Virus record (IMG/VR): IMGVR_UViG_3300043399_000267
Location: 1 to 40,402 of that record
Reading direction: 5' to 3' (one strand)
DNA length: 40,402 nucleotides
Source: a virus
Positions 39,367-40,402 of the stretch are shown here, piece by piece (positions within the stretch are counted from its first letter, which is position 1; the number at the start of each line of letters is the position of its first letter). The position numbers and the translations under genes are program-made. The notes under the pieces were generated by a model. It worked only from the letters and a program-made list of their open reading frames with translations, was not told the DNA's origin and ran no database searches.

Positions 39367-39639
39367 ATGATCACCTACATCGAAGAATTTATCAAAAAAA
39401 AGTCGATGGAACATTCACCCGAAAGAAATTACGTTTTGCTTTCGATCAACATGAACGATGTTGAAAAAAGCGAACCCATGACGTGGCAAGAAATCATGAC
39501 CCGGGCCTTTACGATTGCCGCCGATCAACCCGTCCGGTACTTCAACGTTGATTGCCGCTTGAAGGTGGCCAATTTGAAGGAAGGGACGGTCCGGTCAATT
39601 GGTATCAAGTTATTTATCAAAACACAACCCGATGGATAA
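39367..39639 (+). CDS. Hypothetical protein in the lysis cassette
   Basis: A 90-residue protein (MITYIEEFIKKKSMEHSP, TWQEIMTRAFTIAADQP), mixed alpha/beta. It lies between the spanin-like gene and the M15 peptidase and overlaps the latter by eight bases. It has no signal peptide. It may regulate lysis or endolysin activity. Function unknown. Confidence 0.7.
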   Translation: MITYIEEFIKKKSMEHSPERNYVLLSINMNDVEKSEPMTWQEIMTRAFTIAADQPVRYFNVDCRLKVANLKEGTVRSIGIKLFIKTQPDG

Positions 39640-40135
39640 AATTACACTTGAACGGATTGAAAAATTGCATCCGAAAGTACGCGACGAAGCCCGGAAGATT
39701 TACGCCGAAATATGCGAAGCCCTTTCCGGTCGCGTAATTTGCCGTTTTGCGTTCACGTTTCGGACTTTCGCCGAACAAAACGCATTGTACGCCCAAGGCC
39801 GAACGAAGCCCGGGAAGCGGGTTACTAACGCCCGCGCCGGCCTTTCATACCACAATTGGGGTTTAGCAATTGACATGGTGTTGGTACACGACACCGATCA
39901 CGACGGCGATTACGACAAAGCGGTGTGGGATGTAAAAAAAGATTTCGACGGTGACAAGGTAGCCGATTGGATGGAAGTTGTCGCCATCTTCAAACAATGG
40001 GGTTGGGAATGGGGTGGCGATTGGAAATTCAACGATCCCCCACACTTCCAAAAAACGTTCGGTTATCCGGTCCGGTCATTGTTGGCATTACACGAAAAAA
40101 AGAAGGTTGACGCGGAAGGATACGTCCGCATTTAA
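39632..40135 (+). CDS. M15-family peptidoglycan peptidase (endolysin) with EF-hand-like loops
   Basis: A 167-residue Zn-peptidase. The zinc ligands of the M15/VanY-ChiX type are His74 and Asp81 in SYHNWGLAIDM and His138 in DPPHFQ, with FTFRTFAEQNALYAQGRTKP upstream. It cuts peptide cross-links of peptidoglycan. Between Asp81 and the last ligand, residues 87-95 (DTDHDGDYD) and 104-108 (DFDGD) look like calcium-binding EF-hand loops. No signal peptide is present, so release through the holin is expected. The gene ends before two terminators. Confidence 0.9.
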   Translation: MDKITLERIEKLHPKVRDEARKIYAEICEALSGRVICRFAFTFRTFAEQNALYAQGRTKPGKRVTNARAGLSYHNWGLAIDMVLVHDTDHDGDYDKAVWDVKKDFDGDKVADWMEVVAIFKQWGWEWGGDWKFNDPPHFQKTFGYPVRSLLALHEKKKVDAEGYVRI

Positions 40136-40163
40136 AAAAGTTCTCATGTGCAGTTGTTTAGGG

Positions 40164-40194
40164 GCCGGGCGTTTCTACGTCCGGCTAATTTTTT
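40164..40194 (+). terminator. Rho-independent terminator after the lysis genes, first
   Basis: GCCGGGCGT and ACGTCCGGC (within 40164-40185) pair around TTTC, then TAATTTTTTAT. The CGTTTCTACG core matches the terminator at 2630. Confidence 0.85.
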
Positions 40195-40233
40195 ATCTTC
40201 ATGGTCCACATTATCGACACACACAATTGATTG

Positions 40234-40261
40234 GCCCGACGTTTCAACGCCGGGCTTTTTT
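40234..40261 (+). terminator. Rho-independent terminator after the lysis genes, second
   Basis: GCCCGACGT and ACGCCGGGC (within 40234-40255) pair with one G-U/A-C-type irregularity around TTTC, then TTTTTT. In tandem with the first, it isolates the following promoter. Confidence 0.85.
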
Positions 40262-40290
40262 GTTTAGTGCAAAACGTTGTACTATTTTTA
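40259..40290 (+). promoter_or_regulatory. Promoter of the isolated 67-residue gene
   Basis: TTTG (40259-40262), exactly 20 bases, then TATTTTTA (40283-40290). The -7 box ends four bases before the ATG (40295, equal to 20), predicting a leaderless transcript. The block 40265-40291 matches 13204-13230 except for four transitions. Confidence 0.65.
40267..40282. promoter_or_regulatory. Candidate operator GTGCAAAACGTTGTAC
   Basis: Near-perfect dyad (one mismatch, GTGCAA against TTGTAC) between the promoter boxes. Core matches the operator-like sites at 2213-2224 and 13208-13219. Confidence 0.45.
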
Positions 40291-40402
40291 CAACATGAAC
40301 AATGAAGAATTTTTCAAGTTGGTTCCCGCCCGTCAATTTTTCACGAAGTATGCCCCGACGGTAAAACGGTATTATCACAAAATGTCCGGAATTGATGGCA
40401 AC
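40276..40402. repeat. Terminal direct repeat, right copy
   Basis: Identical to 1-127; see the left copy. It marks closure of the circle. Confidence 0.95.
40295..40402 (+). CDS. Partial second copy of the 67-residue gene (window overlap)
   Basis: The first 36 codons of the gene at 20-223 repeat here because the window overlaps itself. It is cut by the window end and is not a separate gene. Confidence 0.9.
   Translation, partial: MNNEEFFKLVPARQFFTKYAPTVKRYYHKMSGIDGN

Noticed and set aside
1-40402. tRNA or rRNA genes
   Set aside because: No cloverleaf-like segments with TTCGA-type T-loops and acceptor pairing were noticed; a dedicated search would be needed to exclude one.

Overview
The window is the complete genome of a temperate, contractile-tailed phage (myovirus morphology) of a Bacteroidota host. 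Bases 1-127 recur exactly as 40276-40402, so the molecule closes into a circle of 40,275 bp. The host call rests on four things: start codons lack Shine-Dalgarno sequences and are preceded by A-rich stretches; promoters resemble the Bacteroidota pair TTTG, about 20 nt, TAnnTTTG; signal peptides end in A/Q; and the integrase and several hypothetical proteins look like Bacteroidota types. No rRNA, tRNA or CRISPR array was seen. No gene-free stretch exceeds 300 bases.

Layout. (1) 1-2651, lysogeny: a terminator-bounded 67-residue gene, a tyrosine integrase preceded by four TTGTTTTACCCCCC-like repeats, a leftward XRE repressor, and a divergent small DNA-binding gene. (2) 2717-6310, recombination: a small gene, RecT, an unknown protein, a coiled-coil protein and a YqaJ/RecE-like exonuclease. 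(3) 6335-11341, replication and early genes: winged-helix protein, replication-initiation-like protein, zinc ribbon with a possible -1 frameshift, DUF1064-type nuclease, SSB-like protein and several unknowns. (4) 11396-13161, terminase small and large subunits. (5) 13196-14499, a four-gene accessory cassette with its own promoter, operator and terminator. (6) 14582-24578, head and connector genes of Mu type (gp36-like, DUF935 portal, MuF, gpG-like, gp37-like), baseplate J and gp48-like genes, small fibre proteins, a ClpP-like protease/scaffold and the major capsid protein. (7) 24635-37944, tail: secreted protein, sheath, tube, frameshifted chaperone pair, tape measure, hub, spike, gp25, LysM-like protein and a 1695-residue fibre. 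(8) 37961-40135, a secreted protein and lysis genes (XhlA-like, holin-like, u-spanin-like, M15 peptidase).

The phage combines Mu-type morphogenesis proteins with tyrosine-recombinase integration; no MuA or MuB homologue is visible. RecT and the exonuclease form a recombination pair. An ACAA-N4-TTGT dyad at the repressor promoter recurs at the promoters of both isolated accessory units, which suggests one regulon. Three proteins of the structural/lysis region carry Sec signal peptides, including the giant fibre, which is unexpected for virion components.
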